A DNA stretch of 64,000 bases from Bidens hawaiensis (Eukaryota; Streptophyta; Magnoliopsida; Asterales; Asteraceae). The stretch lies in contig JAIQDT010003818.1 of assembly GCA_021521415.1 (NCBI GenBank), forward strand, positions 62,001 to 126,000, read 5' to 3'. Position 1 is the stretch's first letter, and each line of letters starts with the position of its first letter. The translations under genes and the position numbers were made by a program. The notes under the pieces are model-generated. The model saw only the letters and a list, made by a program, of their open reading frames with translations, was not told where the DNA came from and made no database searches. Positions 34,335 to 46,900 of this stretch are shown piece by piece.

Positions 34335-37300
34335 CACACACAATCAGCAAATGTTGTCAAGTTCCTATTTTCTCAACACTTTCATCATCTTGACGCTTTC
34401 TAATTAATAAACATGTCAGTTAAACATAGTCAAAGTAAGTGTAAGGATTCTGAAATAGATGTCATCAAAGCCTAGTGAAGAATGGAAAATTACTTTAGTA
34501 TGTTTTTAAATCATTCTAAGAAAAACACTGGGGAAAGTTTATGTTTCTTAACTAAAATTATGTCTAATCAAATGAGTTTATATTCTTGATGGTAAAACTT
34601 ATCGATTTGAATGAATTTAAGTTACTATGACAAGAGAAACAAAATAATTATTACCAACTCCAAAATTGAAATCGTTGTCTTCTCGGAAAGTATATAAAAT
34701 GCATATATTTTAGACCTAAACTCCTAGAAATTAGGGTGTTCACAAAAATATAAATTAAAAAAAAAAACTCATTTGGTTTAATATATATCTTTTGTTTTTG
34801 AACAACAAATCATTTTTAACAACATAATACCACCATAGTTTGCACTTGCAAAGGATTTAATTTAAACTCGTTATCACAATCGTGGAAGAGCAAACATCTT
34901 ACCCTAAACGGCTATTTAGTTTTATATATTTTGGGTTTTAAATTTTATATTTTAAATAAAATGATTCAATTGCAATAGAGAGGTGAATAAGCGGACAATA
35001 AGCTGCGCCGCCACCCTCTTTTGAACGATAAACCAGATTCTACTGAAAACAAAGTTATAGTTGGCGTCAATAAGTTACTGTGCACGATCCGATGAACCCT
35101 TTTGAGAAACGTAATAGCTTCTGGGGCAAGGGAACCATACGTATCATAAGCAAAATAAATGAAGACATATTGATTTTCGACACATGTTTTCTCATGCTTA
35201 GCAATTTTTCCTAATTCCGCCTTCAACAAAACCTGCCTAAGAATAAATCCAATATCCCTAAGCCCAACAAGGTGATACTCTAGTTAGGACAAAACAAGCG
35301 TGTTTCCTCCTACTCATCCAAACACAAGAACGTTTGCTGGTTGAAGAGTAGACCTTCTTTCAAGGGTTTATAACATATTAACCATTACAGATCAACCAAA
35401 AAGAGATAAGATTATCAATTAGATTTTACCTACTTTGTTATGAGTTTCTCTTAGATTATATTTTATTTGGTTTCCTTGTGTTAAACCTAAATTCTTACCT
35501 TATATATATTCATAATTAAAGTGATTAAATGATTATAGTTCTTTCCAAGTTATTTATTAACAAATTGATATTGTTCAACATTTATTTTCTAACCTTATCT
35601 CAATATAGAGGTCATTAAAAACAAATAATCTTTTATAGAATCACAACTAAGATTTTACTTGCAAGCTTTTTGAGTTAATGACACTATAAGTGGCATATTT
35701 TTTTCATTTCCAATGTTTTTCAATAGTCAAAGAAAACATACACTATTCTTTCCCTTTGGATTGTCCATTAATGACTTTTCCAAGCTTACCATGCTGTTGA
35801 AACTAAAACAGCAACCTACAATACAGAAGTGGGTAGAGAGAGCTATATATATAGATTTATATATTTACAATATTTAGGGCATTTATCATAGATCTTGCAT
35901 AGGTTTTTTGTGTAGAGAGAGAGAGAGAGTAGTGGTATGATGCCATGAAATGGACGTCTCTGATTTACTTTACAGAGGGAAAAAAGAACAGAGATTTGGA
36001 TCTACGAGGAGGGTAAAATGGTGAAACATATATGAATTATCCGCTGTGTAATGAAGTCTTACTTTACACGTGGCACAAATCTGGCCGTAGAAAGACACAA
36101 CCAATCATAATGATAGATGTTTTGACACCGTGGCAGAGGCAACCAATCACTATTTCGATCAAAATGAGGCAATATAAAATGTGGTTTTATATGGTATCCT
36201 TAAGATCTCGAGAAAAGTTACATATTATTATTCATTTAGTACATTTTATGTTTCCTTAAAATCATACACAAATCCTACTGTTCCAAATGCTTTAAAGATC
36301 TTAGTACACTTTGTTCTGTGTGAACATGAATAAATCCTAAGGGCAAAACCAAGAAACATATATGTATCAACACACCAAATATAAGAAAGGGTCTTTTTAA
36401 TTGACACTATTTCAAACATTGATCCGAGTAGGCCGATAGCACTCGATTGTGTGGTTTGGTAATGTTTGAACGGTTTTTGATCATCCTTTTATAATGTTTT
36501 CACACAAAACTAATTATCAGTAAATCAATCTAATGGTCTTCATATTATTACTGATTTTGCAGTGTTAGAGGGACAATCGATCGGTACAAAAAATCATGCT
36601 TAGATCCACCTAGCAACGGTTCCGTTTCTGAAGCCAATGCTCAGGTACACTTTAAGATCTATGCTACAAACTTGTTATCGTTGTAGCTAATTAACCTGTT
36701 ACAACTTACAAGAACAAGTTAAATGTACACATTTTTGGCAACGCGTTTGTACCCTTAAAAGTAACTTTTTTTTGAAGTATACTGTATATGAAAGAGACCG
36801 GTACTTCATTAGTTCTATGTATTTTTTAAACTTCTTCTAATTCTATTAACTATTGTGATAAACACCTAGAAGTACCACTTCCGTTCCTAAGCAACCAATT
36901 AATAAAAAAATGTTCCTTAAAAGTGTAGTATGGTGAAGTTTATGCTTCTATAGTAGATTTGTGGACGTAATGTAATTCCAGCATTCTAATGAAACACTAA
37001 CACCTAGCTAAAAACTACAGTTTTACCAACAAGAAGCTACTAAACTGCGTCAGGAAATTATAAACCTTCAGAATCAAAACAGGTACCTTTCTAATTAGAT
37101 GCGTGCTCTACATGTTTTGTGTATGTTCATATGAACCTGTACCGTGTCATAACCTTTTTGTGCAATAGGCAATTTTACAGAAACATCATGGGTGAATCTT
37201 TGGCAGACATGCTGGGGAAGGATCTCAAGAACCTTGAAACTAAGTTAGAGAAAGCTATTAGCAGAATTCGTGCGAAAAAGGTATAAGTTCTTCTCATTTT

Positions 37301-38293
37301 TAACCTCCAAGAATCTTCAAATATTTTACTTACTTGCATTTAACATCTATTTTCTTTCTATTTGATTAAAACTGCAGAATGAACTTTTATTTGCTGAAAT
37401 TGAGTACATGCAAAAAAGGGTAAGTAATTATGTACATTTAGTTGACACTTCAACTATATAAATTTGGTATCTGATCTTATTATTTTGTGCATTCTATAAA
37501 TGAGTCGAATCAGCTGAGCTCATTTATCATAATCAGCTGGACTGTTGAGCTTGAGTCAAATTGTTAGTTTACTATTAATTTTTAACACACACACACACAC
37601 AAAATATAATATTTTTAATACACAAATATTGCAAAAATTATGAACCAAGCTTTAACTTAAATGAGCTAAATGAGTGAACCAATGAACTTTAACTTAGGCT
37701 CGACCTGTTTACAAACCGAGCTGAGCTTATTTGGAGCGAGTTATTGTCAAGCCAAATGTTAATTCATATTTTATGTTTTTAATGAACATATTTTATTTTA
37801 TGTTTCTAATGAACATACCGAGTTTCATCAAAGAAACAAAATTTATAGATCCAATCATTTCTAAACATTTTTGTAAAGCAGGAACTTCAGCTCCATAACA
37901 GCAATCAATTCCTTAGAGCAAAGGTATATCAATCCAGCTATCTCTCCACAAAAATCCAATCCGGCCATTTGAATAGTATATTCGTTTTATGATTTGTGAG
38001 ATTTTACTTGGTGCATTTGTTTGTTTGTTTGTTTGTTTAACGATTATTCAGATAGCTGAAAACGAAAGAGCTCAACAGCAGCATATGAGCTTGATGGCTG
38101 GAAGTTCGGGTTATGACCTTGGACCGCACCAGTCCTTTGACGGTCGAAACTACCATCAAACGAATGAGTTGCAACCCAATAACGATTACTCTTGCCAAGA
38201 CCAAACTCCTCTCCAGTTGGTGTAAGTACGCGTGTATACGTAGAAAAAATTCCTAGAATTTGAATTCCTTAGATTGTTAATTTCATGATGATG

Positions 38294-38376
<83 letters not shown>

Positions 38377-38424
38377 ACCTTTTCAATCTTGAGTCCTTCA
38401 ATTTGTATGATTTCATGCAGGTAA
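33588..38424 (+). CDS. AG: AGAMOUS-like MIKC MADS-box transcription factor (8 coding exons, 266 aa)
   Basis: Nuclear DNA-binding protein; C-class proteins specify stamens and carpels and bind CArG boxes as dimers and tetramers. Exons: 33588-33874, 36563-36644, 37021-37082, 37169-37280, 37378-37419, 37882-37923, 38052-38221 and 38421-38424, all with GT-AG introns and a continuous frame. Residues 37-95 are the MADS domain ([40 protein letters not shown]). The I region is about 96-123 and the K domain about 124-210 ([25 protein letters not shown]). The C region holds AG motif I ([15 protein letters not shown]) and AG motif II, ending QTPLQLV. The N-terminal extension (36 aa) is longer than usual. 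The MADS domain begins GKGK where GRGK is near-universal. An in-frame TAG seven codons upstream supports this ATG. The last intron interrupts the Val codon before the stop, and both spliced and unspliced forms end LQLV. AG versus PLE sub-lineage is not resolved. Confidence 0.95.
34291..34332. repeat. (CT)n microsatellite in intron 1 of the MADS-box gene
   Basis: An uninterrupted CT run of about 20 units, followed by a short CA run. Confidence 0.95.
34966..35229 (-). pseudogene. Retroelement-related coding fragment in intron 1 of the MADS-box gene
   Basis: The 87-residue minus-strand frame contains [42 protein letters not shown]. It resembles the C-terminal tail (KHEKAC-DNQHVFIPFAFDTFG-LAPEAV) found in many plant retroelement-associated proteins. 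The identification is from memory of the family and is moderate. It appears as an isolated relic with no other domain next to it. Confidence 0.45.
35710..36149 (+). promoter_or_regulatory. Putative AG-type intronic enhancer (paired CCAATCA motif)
   Basis: Two CCAATCA motifs at 36101-36107 and 36143-36149, 42 bp apart, lie in the first large coding intron. Paired CCAATCA elements are a known conserved feature of the regulatory intron of AG homologues. Nearby are a candidate LEAFY-type CCANTG site (CCAATGT, 35710), a CACGTG G-box (36067-36072) and a GA run. Further CCANTG-type cores on the other strand are at 34278 and 34526. Function in this species is inferred. Confidence 0.65.
38296..38371. 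repeat. (TA)n microsatellite in the last intron of the MADS-box gene
   Basis: About 37 TA units make up more than a third of the 199-bp intron. A second interrupted TA tract is at 38604-38664, downstream of the stop. Confidence 0.95.
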
Positions 38425-38604
38425 TAATGAATAATGATGGCGGGCGTGAGGGTATTCGATTACTCATTGATCAGTTGCTGCTAATAACCTGATAATAATT
38501 AATTAACAAGGACTTGACTTATATATGCTTGCTTTAGTACGGATTTATATCTTATATAATTTAAGGATCATCGTGTTATGTGTGCAATCAAATTTCATGA
38601 AACC

Positions 38605-38662
<58 letters not shown>

Positions 38663-38723
38663 TGTTACTCGTTATAATCATATTTCAGCTAGGTGTTTAA
38701 TGTAAATCATGACGCATGTTAAA

Positions 38724-39598
38724 CAGTGCCGGACCCTACAAATCTTCTCACAGGGGTCAAAAATTTTTTGTTGGTACACATTTATATAAAAAATTTGTTT
38801 TTTGTTCGACGGTTCGGTCGGGTCAAATTGGTACATAAATTTTTGGGTCCGACTTAGAGGTACCGGTCGGGTCATATAAAAATATATATAATTTATAATT
38901 CCTATTTGTATAAAATTATATAAAATATATATTTTTCTTGTTGATATACAATCACTCGACCGACTTTAAATTATTAACTCTATGCTAGACATTTATACTG
39001 AATCAATATTTGTTTTGAGTGTTTTCGTAAGAAACTAAGTTATAATTATACATATAATCTAATATTTTAGAAAAGATAATAAGTAAAATTAAATAAAATA
39101 TAAACAACATAGAACCAAAAAAATTTGAATACAATAATAACTTGGTAAAGTATAGTTGATTTCATTTTTTATTATTTTACGTATGCAGAAAAAGGATTTT
39201 GATATCTAAAAATTTTAAATAAAATCTCCATGAATCCATTAAATACTTTCAAGCCCAAGGAAATTAGCTTTTTAACTAGGCCTAAAGTAAATAGAGTCCA
39301 TAAAAATCAATTAGGACAGCTTTGAAGTTACACATGTAGTCTTTTTCATAATTCAATTTCATCCTAATATTCCAAGTAACACCAGGAACCACTGTTGCAC
39401 AAGCCGGAGAAAACTTTCTAGTCATGTTATTTCTTTCTTATACTTTTCTTTATCACCTATCAGATTTCGAAATTTCACAGGGGTCGACGTCAAAATTTCA
39501 CAAGGGTCGATCAGAATTTTATCACTATAATACTACTAGTTATTTTTTTTCCATAGGGGTCGGTCGACCCATGACCGGTAAGAGTAGCTCCGCCCCTG
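38724..39598. mobile_element. Non-autonomous hAT-type element (875 bp) in the MADS-box 3' flank
   Basis: The 8-bp duplication ATGTTAAA is perfect at 38716-38723 and 39599-39606. The ends are imperfect inverted repeats: CAGTGCCGGACCCTAC at the left, and CAGGGGCGGAGCTACT as the right end read on the minus strand. Both resemble hAT termini (CAGNGGCGGA). Subterminal CAGGGGTC/AGGGGTCG words recur. No transposase frame is present. An 8-bp duplication and this terminus are hAT hallmarks. It lies about 300 bp after the stop codon and may be in the 3' UTR or just beyond. Confidence 0.88.
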
Positions 39599-39606
39599 AT
39601 GTTAAA

Positions 39607-40013
39607 GGAGATGAAAACTTATCTAAGTTAATCGATCAACTTCTACTCTAACCTAGTCTACAAATGTAACAAATCAGTCACCCTAAAATTAGGATTCATC
39701 TTTTGCCCCAAATATTCACTTGTTCATGTTGGATCAAATTGATATATAAAACTAGGGTTGAAAGAATGAAAAACTGGATACATCTCATAAAATAATAAAG
39801 GCCTTATATAGGCGAATTACAACGGAAATAAAAAATAACAAACTATCCTATTGAAAAGGTAAACAAACGTGTAGAAATAAAATAACTAATTGCAAAATAC
39901 TAGGACTCTTTTATTGACTCGGTAGACTACATCTTCAAACACCAACGCTCACAAACTAATGGTTATACAATGTTTGAATTAACTTCAGCATCTTCCCTTA
40001 ATTTAGTTTGCAT
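39607..40013. other. Flanking sequence with no recognised gene
   Basis: About 400 bp of AT-rich sequence continues the MADS-box 3' flank and runs into an A-family LTR. No domain, tRNA or terminal repeat is seen. Confidence 0.5.
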
Positions 40014-40324
40014 GTCAGTTTCTTTTGCGTATGTTTGGGTTCAAGGCCATGTATGTTGAGCCCAATGGGCTATTAATAATATATGTGAGCATGGCATTGC
40101 TTCACCTATAAAAGGTGAAGCATGCGCATGTCAAGCTAACCTTTTAAGAGATATCTCATCCTATCACCAACTCTCCTCTCTATACCCTTTATCTCTTTCT
40201 ACTTCAGTTAATAACCAAACACAAACAAGATCCGAGATCTCGGTTGGCTACAAGTGATTTCCGCTAGCTTGTAGTTGAGATTGATTCAAGAACTTAGTTG
40301 TTTGATCCGTTCATAGGACCTATA
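40014..40324 (+). repeat. LTR of a second A-family Copia (5' boundary approximate)
   Basis: It shares GAGCCCAATGGGC, a CTATAAAAGG TATA box (about 40107-40116) and GATCCGAGATCTCGG with the other A-family LTRs. It ends GGACCTATA directly before the primer-binding site at 40327-40338 (TGGTATCAGAG). The start is placed at TGTCAG, but homology to the 30974-31304 copy may extend slightly further. Confidence 0.65.
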
Positions 40325-40326
40325 AT

Positions 40327-40975
40327 TGGTATCAGAGTTTCCGGCTCTACTAGTTGTAGTTTTCTGGTCACAACCTTTGATTTTGGTCGTGTTTGTGTGA
40401 TTGAAGACTTGTGTTCAATAGTTAAATTGGGTATACGGGTTCACTTGTTATAGTTGTGTTTACAAGCTTGAAATAAGGTTGTTTGTGTTTGTGTGTTCTT
40501 GTGTTGTTAAAAGTGTTTAGATTAAAAAGAATTGTGTGGTTTAAGCTTGAAAGTTTGTGTTTCTTGATCTACAATTGTTCATCGGGTTCCAGTCGAGTTT
40601 TCTTATATAGCAAAAAGTGTACTTGTGTGAAAATACGTGTAAAAGGTACTTTCTGTACCTTCTGGAAATTAAATCTAATCGAGTTACAAATTATTCGAAT
40701 CGATTTACAAACGATTAGAATCGAGTATCAAATGTTTCGAATCGAGTTCCAAACCATTCGAATCGAGTTCAGAAACCAATCGAATCGAAATTCATAACCA
40801 ATTGAATTGAGTCTCTATTTGATTAGATTCAATTTCCTATTCAATGCAATTCAAATCCTATTCAATTCGTTTAACCATTCGATTCGATTCAAATTGAATT
40901 TGATCATTTTGTAATTTGAAGTTCTAGCAAAACATGTTACTGGACTGTTGGTTTGTTTAACTAATTAGCAAGCTG
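40327..40975 (+). other. Primer-binding site and leader of the second A-family Copia
   Basis: The PBS is followed by a T/G-rich leader. At 40670-40900 there is an array of TTCGAATCGAG/ATTCGATT words, the counterpart of the array at 15640-15940 in Copia A. Confidence 0.7.
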
Positions 40976-41680
40976 ATGATTGAGGCATTGAAAAGCTACC
41001 TTATCTTTGAAAATGAAACCGAAACAGCTAACAAACCTCCAAAACTGCTCAAGTGGGATAACAACTTTGAGGAATTCAAGTGGTTTATAAAGAATTATAT
41101 AAGAATCACTAATTATGCTATTTTCAAATCAATTGAGAATGGTCCTCACATTTCCACCATTGATACTGCTGATGGACCATTTCTCAAGCCTGTAGTGGCC
41201 TATAACAATGATGACAATAATATGCTAAGTGATGATCAAAAGGCCTATGGTGTCTTGAGTGTGTGTATTTCACTTGAAATTGCTTAAACTTTAAGAGATC
41301 ACACCACTACAAAAGGTCTTTGGGAGGCATTGGTTAACAAATTTGAAGGGAACGTGGAGATGAGAAACAGTAAAAAGGCAATGATGAAAGGTGAATTTGA
41401 TATGTTCAATGATATACAAGGAGAAACTGTTGGATCTCTCATTCACAGGTTTGAAACATTGATCACCAAGATGAAGAGTGTTGGAATTGATTATGATCAA
41501 ATTGATTTCACTGATAAGCTTTTGAATTCTTTACCCAACACCTGGAACAGTAGTGTCATCACCATCAAAAGGACAACAAATTTGCAAATAACATCTCTGT
41601 CTGACTTGACTTCCACCATCAAGTCATTTCAAATGGATGACAAGCTCAGATTGGGTAACCATATTAGTTCCTTGAATCTA
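40976..41680 (+). pseudogene. gag: Gag of the second A-family Copia (stop codon, truncated)
   Basis: It encodes SYLIFENETETANKPPKLLKW, FEEFKWFIKNYIR, YGVLSVCISLEIA, then GLWEALVNKFEGNVEMRNSKKAM and the Gag core (GSLIHRFETLITKMKSVGIDYDQIDFTDKLLNSLPNTWNS). A TAA near 41285 replaces a codon that is Gln in the sister copy (REIDQTLRDYTT). At 41680 the frame runs into the LTR of element B, giving a chimeric tail. Protease and pol are absent. Confidence 0.8.
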
Positions 41681-43972
41681 GGTCCTGAGTGCATAGGGGG
41701 GCGTATGATCATACTTAATAAGGAAACCATGAGCACGTAATCTTTAAGCAAGTAAGCAAATAAACACACAAGTCCATGTAACGAATTGTAGTTTGTAAAT
41801 GAAGAATAACGAAATTGTAATGTTGATAGGATATATATGCTACCCCCAAAAGTAGTAAAAGAATAAAAGGGGGTGTGAGAAACTCACCTTTGCAATTGGA
41901 TGATAACTTGATATAATAACCGAAAGCGCGTTTAAGGAAATAAATGATCGAACCTCACAAACTATAATTAAAAAGAAAATAAAAAATTTAAAGACTAACT
42001 ATCGGGATTATAAAAGTTAATTAATATTAGTTTTAGGAATTATGAATTATTTAATTATCTATTTCATTAACTTATGACAAATGGGGACTTGAGAATTTTT
42101 AATTAGTTTAACAACAATGAATAAAGTTTATAAAAGTCATTTGATGTTTATTAGTTTAAAAATGAGTTGTAGCTACATAATTATAACTTATTAATTTAAT
42201 ATTAAATAACAATATTAATAATAATTTATGATTAAACGTTTTTTTTTTCAAGTAACATAATTAATTAATTTACTAATTAATTAACTTAAATGTTTTGCAT
42301 GAATTCTTTTAAAGAATTTATAAATATTAGTTTATGTTGAAATAAAATAAACAATAATAAATTTACTCAATTATTAATTTAAAGATATGAAGTATGTTAT
42401 ACTATTGTAAAATATTTTAAATAAAAGAAATTTTTATAAATCATCTTATTTAAAAGAAAGTTTATAAGTTTATGATGATCAACAAATCATAAGATTCATA
42501 TAAATATATTTTCATGCTTGTTCTTGCATAATAACTAGGTTTGATCCAAGATTTAGAAAAATCATAGTGTTTATCTTGGATATCCATGATCATATTGATT
42601 CTTAAAACCAAAATATAAGATTTTTATGATAAAAGTAACATGATCATGAAGAACAACTCATGAACAAGTATGAACATTCAAGATAAATATCAAAACAGTA
42701 GCTATAAGATGGATGAAATGGTAAAAAGTTACTTATTAGTGCTCTTAAGATTAAGAAAATAATGTATTGAGGTGTGAAAATAGTGGAAGATTTGTCCTTC
42801 TTTTATAGTGAAAATATAGAGTTGTTATGTCTTATGGAATTAAAGAAATTAAATCATGTTTAATTTAATTAAAACACAAATTAAAAATAGTTTAATGGGT
42901 CATTCAAAATGTTTAACTATTTTAATAAACTTTATGTAATTAAAACATATATTAGTTTTTTTTATTAGTTAAGTAACATAATATGAAAAGTTGATAATAA
43001 TAATAGTAATAATAATAATAATAATAATAGTAAAAGTAGTAGTAGTAGTAGTTAAATAATAATTCTAGTAAATTGCTTGAGACATGTACATAAATATTTG
43101 ATCTTGATTATGAATGTTTTAAATGAGTATGTAATACTACAAAGGTGGTGAAATGTATAATTGCATAGAAATGATCACATAAAATACATTAATGAAAATT
43201 GAGATTAATTAATAATATTATAAAAATATATAAATTTAAATTGAAACAAAACCGAAAATTTAAATTGGTCGAGTTTTCGGATTTGAAAAGTAACGAATGT
43301 TATGGGACTTAAAACTTTTAGAAATTTCGTCCCGAAATTAGAATAAAATAAAAATAAAAATTAAAAGAGAACAACTAATAAACGAAGTTGTTGGAAATTT
43401 TAGCAATTTTATACATGCACAACTAAAATAAAATAACGTAGATCTTTGAATTACCCGAAAGAACGCCACAAATAAGAAATATGACAAGGACACTTATATA
43501 TAGGATGTACCAGCGGCGTATCCACCATGCCCTTATCATATTGTATTTGCCCCATTCTCCAAAAATCATTCCAAGTTTCGAGTTATTTCACACAACCGTA
43601 CTTACTATATTTTCCATGCGAGGGCTTTGATAATTACGTGTCGACCCGTAATTATCTCTATCGTCGGATGGTCCATATAACTTGCTTTATTGTGTGGTTT
43701 TAAGACATAGACCTTAGATAAATAAAAAAAATATTCTCATATAGTACTTCAAGAAAATAATGAATTAAAAAGGGTAAAAACATTACAAAACACATTAGTA
43801 GACCGTTCAGGCCAAGGACAACGTTAAAACACTAAGTCAAGTAAATATAATCATTGTGTCTAAACCAAGTGAACGATGTTGAAAACGAAATAAACGAGGT
43901 AATGAAATTAAAGAACGAAACATTTAAAATTATAACCATCATAACATGTAATTGAAATAATAGGGTCGCAAA
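41680..43972 (-). mobile_element. Element B, left part: truncated 3' LTR and internal 3' end
   Basis: From 41680 the sequence matches 63602 to the window end with few differences, which identifies it as the other LTR of element B. It lacks the first 468 bp of that LTR. The LTR probably ends near 43300, because AAATTTCGTCCCGAAATT (about 43330) is the reverse of the TTTCGGGACGAAATT stretch that chromovirus pol ends carry. AAT/AGT trinucleotide runs lie at 42996-43067. No coding domain is seen. The chromovirus is inserted at 43972. Confidence 0.65.
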
Positions 43973-46900
43973 TGTAACACCCCGTAACCGCAGCGGAAAC
44001 GTACACGGGATGCAACAGACACATCTGATATCAACAGCATTGCTTATAAAGAAAATACCACTACATTAATTTATAACATATTACATTGTTGCGAGTTTCG
44101 TTACTGTCTAGGTGTTACACACATATTTTACCGATAAGACATTAATATATTCATTACAAAATATAGAGCAGCAAGCTTCCAACAGGTAGCACAGATAGTT
44201 AAGCACATATCAATCATTCCAACTTGGGCATACCTAGAAAACATGTAAAGAAAACGGGTCAACTACGAATAGTCGGTGAGTTTCACTAATTTAAATAAAC
44301 ACTGACAGATCATTTTAATAACCATTTATTAGCAATGTAATTATGCTGGGAACTATGTTACCCCAGAATATTTCCATTAATCTTCTGGGAACTATGTTAC
44401 CCCAGAATATTTCCATTAATCTTCTGGGAACTAAGTTACCCCAGAACAATAATAACCTCTGGGAACTACGTTACCCCAGAACAATAATAACCTCTGGGAA
44501 CTACGTTACCCCAGAACAATAATAACCCTTGGGAACTATGTTACCCCAGAACAATAATAACCTCTGGGAACTACGTTACCCCAGAACAATAATAACCCCT
44601 GGGAACTATGTTACCCCAGAACAATAATAACCCCTGGGAACTATGTTACCCCAGAACAATAATAACCTCTGGGAACTATGTTACCCCAGAACAATTCCAC
44701 ACGATAAACAATTTATAAATTCTATGCATCAAACCATATATATATAAATATGCAAGTGTTTCCATACGATCGGTATGTACTTAAATATTTTAACAAAGAC
44801 ATGTTTTCCGCCCCGGGAAAATATTTAAAACAGTTCAGTAAAAGGGGCTCGTGAAAACTCACATTTTTGTGAGTCGGTGGGTAATACAATGAACAGCTAC
44901 GTGCCTGGATCTGTAATATAATATCTAGTCGTTACTATATAATTCCCGTAAATTAAATCTATGTCAATCGGTACGTCTGGGGACATTGTTAACCCAGTAC
45001 TGTACTCGATCCGGGGACAATGTTGACCCCGTGACACTTCTAAGGACTCAGATTGTGACATTGCTTAGAGTTTGACAGCCAAAATTATTATTTTTATGTT
45101 TTCTTCGATTCGCGTGCCTAGCACGGTTATCCGTTTTTAAGTTTCAAAAATGAGTTTGACCACACCCGACCCGAAAATGGTGTTTGACTGTTAATTTAGT
45201 TAAAGTGATGAAATTAGAGCTCGGTTTGGTCACCCCGTTTGGCCGCGGGGCCCGTTTCCGTCATTTAGGTGCCGGAAACAGTAAAATCGGGTGAAATTAC
45301 CCAAATCATCCGAATTATTTTCGGATGATTTTCTTTTATTTAATTTACTTAGTATTATGAAAATGGTCTATTTTTAGGTTTTTATATACCAGTCAGCTCG
45401 CTTATGCGAGTTTTGCCGGTTTACACGTTTTAAGCTTTAAAAATTTGTTTTTATGTCCTTTTTAGCACAAATAATTACCCGTTTAGTCTCGGGTCTTGAA
45501 ATTTTGCACAAAACTTATTTTAACAGTAATAAATTTTATAAAAATTTTCCAGATTTATTTTTTTTATATTTACATTTATTTATCTATTTTTAAACACTAT
45601 TAAAACACTAAATATGTCAAAAATACCAAAAGACTTTAGAAAAATCCCAAATTTTTCCGGGATGATCCCTGCCATCCTCATAACTCCCTGGAATATTTCC
45701 AGAACCCAAAACTCATTTTTCAAGCCATTTTCACAAAAACCGAGCTAGAAAGCCCTAGAACTCGTTTTACCGAAAAGCCCCTTTAGACTTCTCCAACTGA
45801 GCTCAAATTTTGTGTGTGACTTTTATATGTTATAAAAAGCTTATCCTAAATTTTCCAGAATTTTTCATCAAGTTTAGCTATTTTTCACCATTTTTGGCCA
45901 AAACCGAGCATTAAATTCACCAAATATTCATCTTTTATCCAAAAATTACCAAAAATTCACAGATCTCATATTTTCATGTGTAGATCATCTCTGTGAAATT
46001 TCGTGACCCAACTCTAAGTACATTACAATCTGTCCAAATTCACTAAATCACACGAAAACCGAACTATCTTGTGTTTTCTAGCGTTAGATCGCAAAGATCT
46101 TGGTTTCTAGCCTTTGCTAGCCACTAGATACAACACTTACAAGCACAATAACACTATACCAAGCAAGTTACACCAACAATCAAACCATTTCTTTCATAGT
46201 GTCGGTTTTGATATAAAAACAAAGGTTTTAACCGTAAAAATCCGTTCTCGACTCTTTTTACTCATTTCTTGGACCAAGATCCCTTGTATAACATGTATAC
46301 ATCTCTTGATCATGCAAGAGTCGGTTTCATCTCGGGTTTTCACCCGTCTTTCACTTGGAAATTCATTTTTTAAAGATTTTAACCGTAAAAATTCGTTATA
46401 AACTCTTTTAACTCATCACTTGGATCAAGATCCTTTGCATAACTTGTATACATCACTTGATCATGCGAGAATCGGTTTCAACTCGGGTTTTCACCCATTT
46501 TTACATTTGAAACCTCCTTTTCTCAAGATCATGAAGTTGGAAACAAGATTTAAACATTAAAGCATGTGTTATACCTTGTGTTCTTGGTTTGGATAAAGGG
46601 TTTTTGGGTTGAAGGTTTGAAGGTTTGAAAGATTTGAGAGAGTTTGTGATGAAAAAAAAGAAAAATGAATGATAATTTGGAGTAAAGGGACCGATCGGTC
46701 CAAGTAATGGGTGGGGGTGGGCCCCACAACTTCAATATTAGCCACATATTCGGATTTCCGTAATCCGGATAATGTTTTGGATAATCTGGCTCAGTTCGTT
46801 TCTCGTTAAAACTCGTAATTCTGCTTAAAACGAGCCTAAAATGGTTGTTTTTCGGGTTAAAATAAAATTTACATAAAACCAACTTAAAAACTTTAAAAAC

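Noticed and set aside
44346..44689. Regular ~33-bp repeats resembling a CRISPR array
   Set aside because: Units are contiguous with the same short spacer each time, there are no unique spacers, and the array lies inside a plant LTR with a second copy in the partner LTR.
46114..46401. Identical 95-codon frames in both chromovirus LTRs (also 55534-55821)
   Set aside because: They are antisense to the element, arise within the LTR tandem duplication, and are identical only because the LTRs are.
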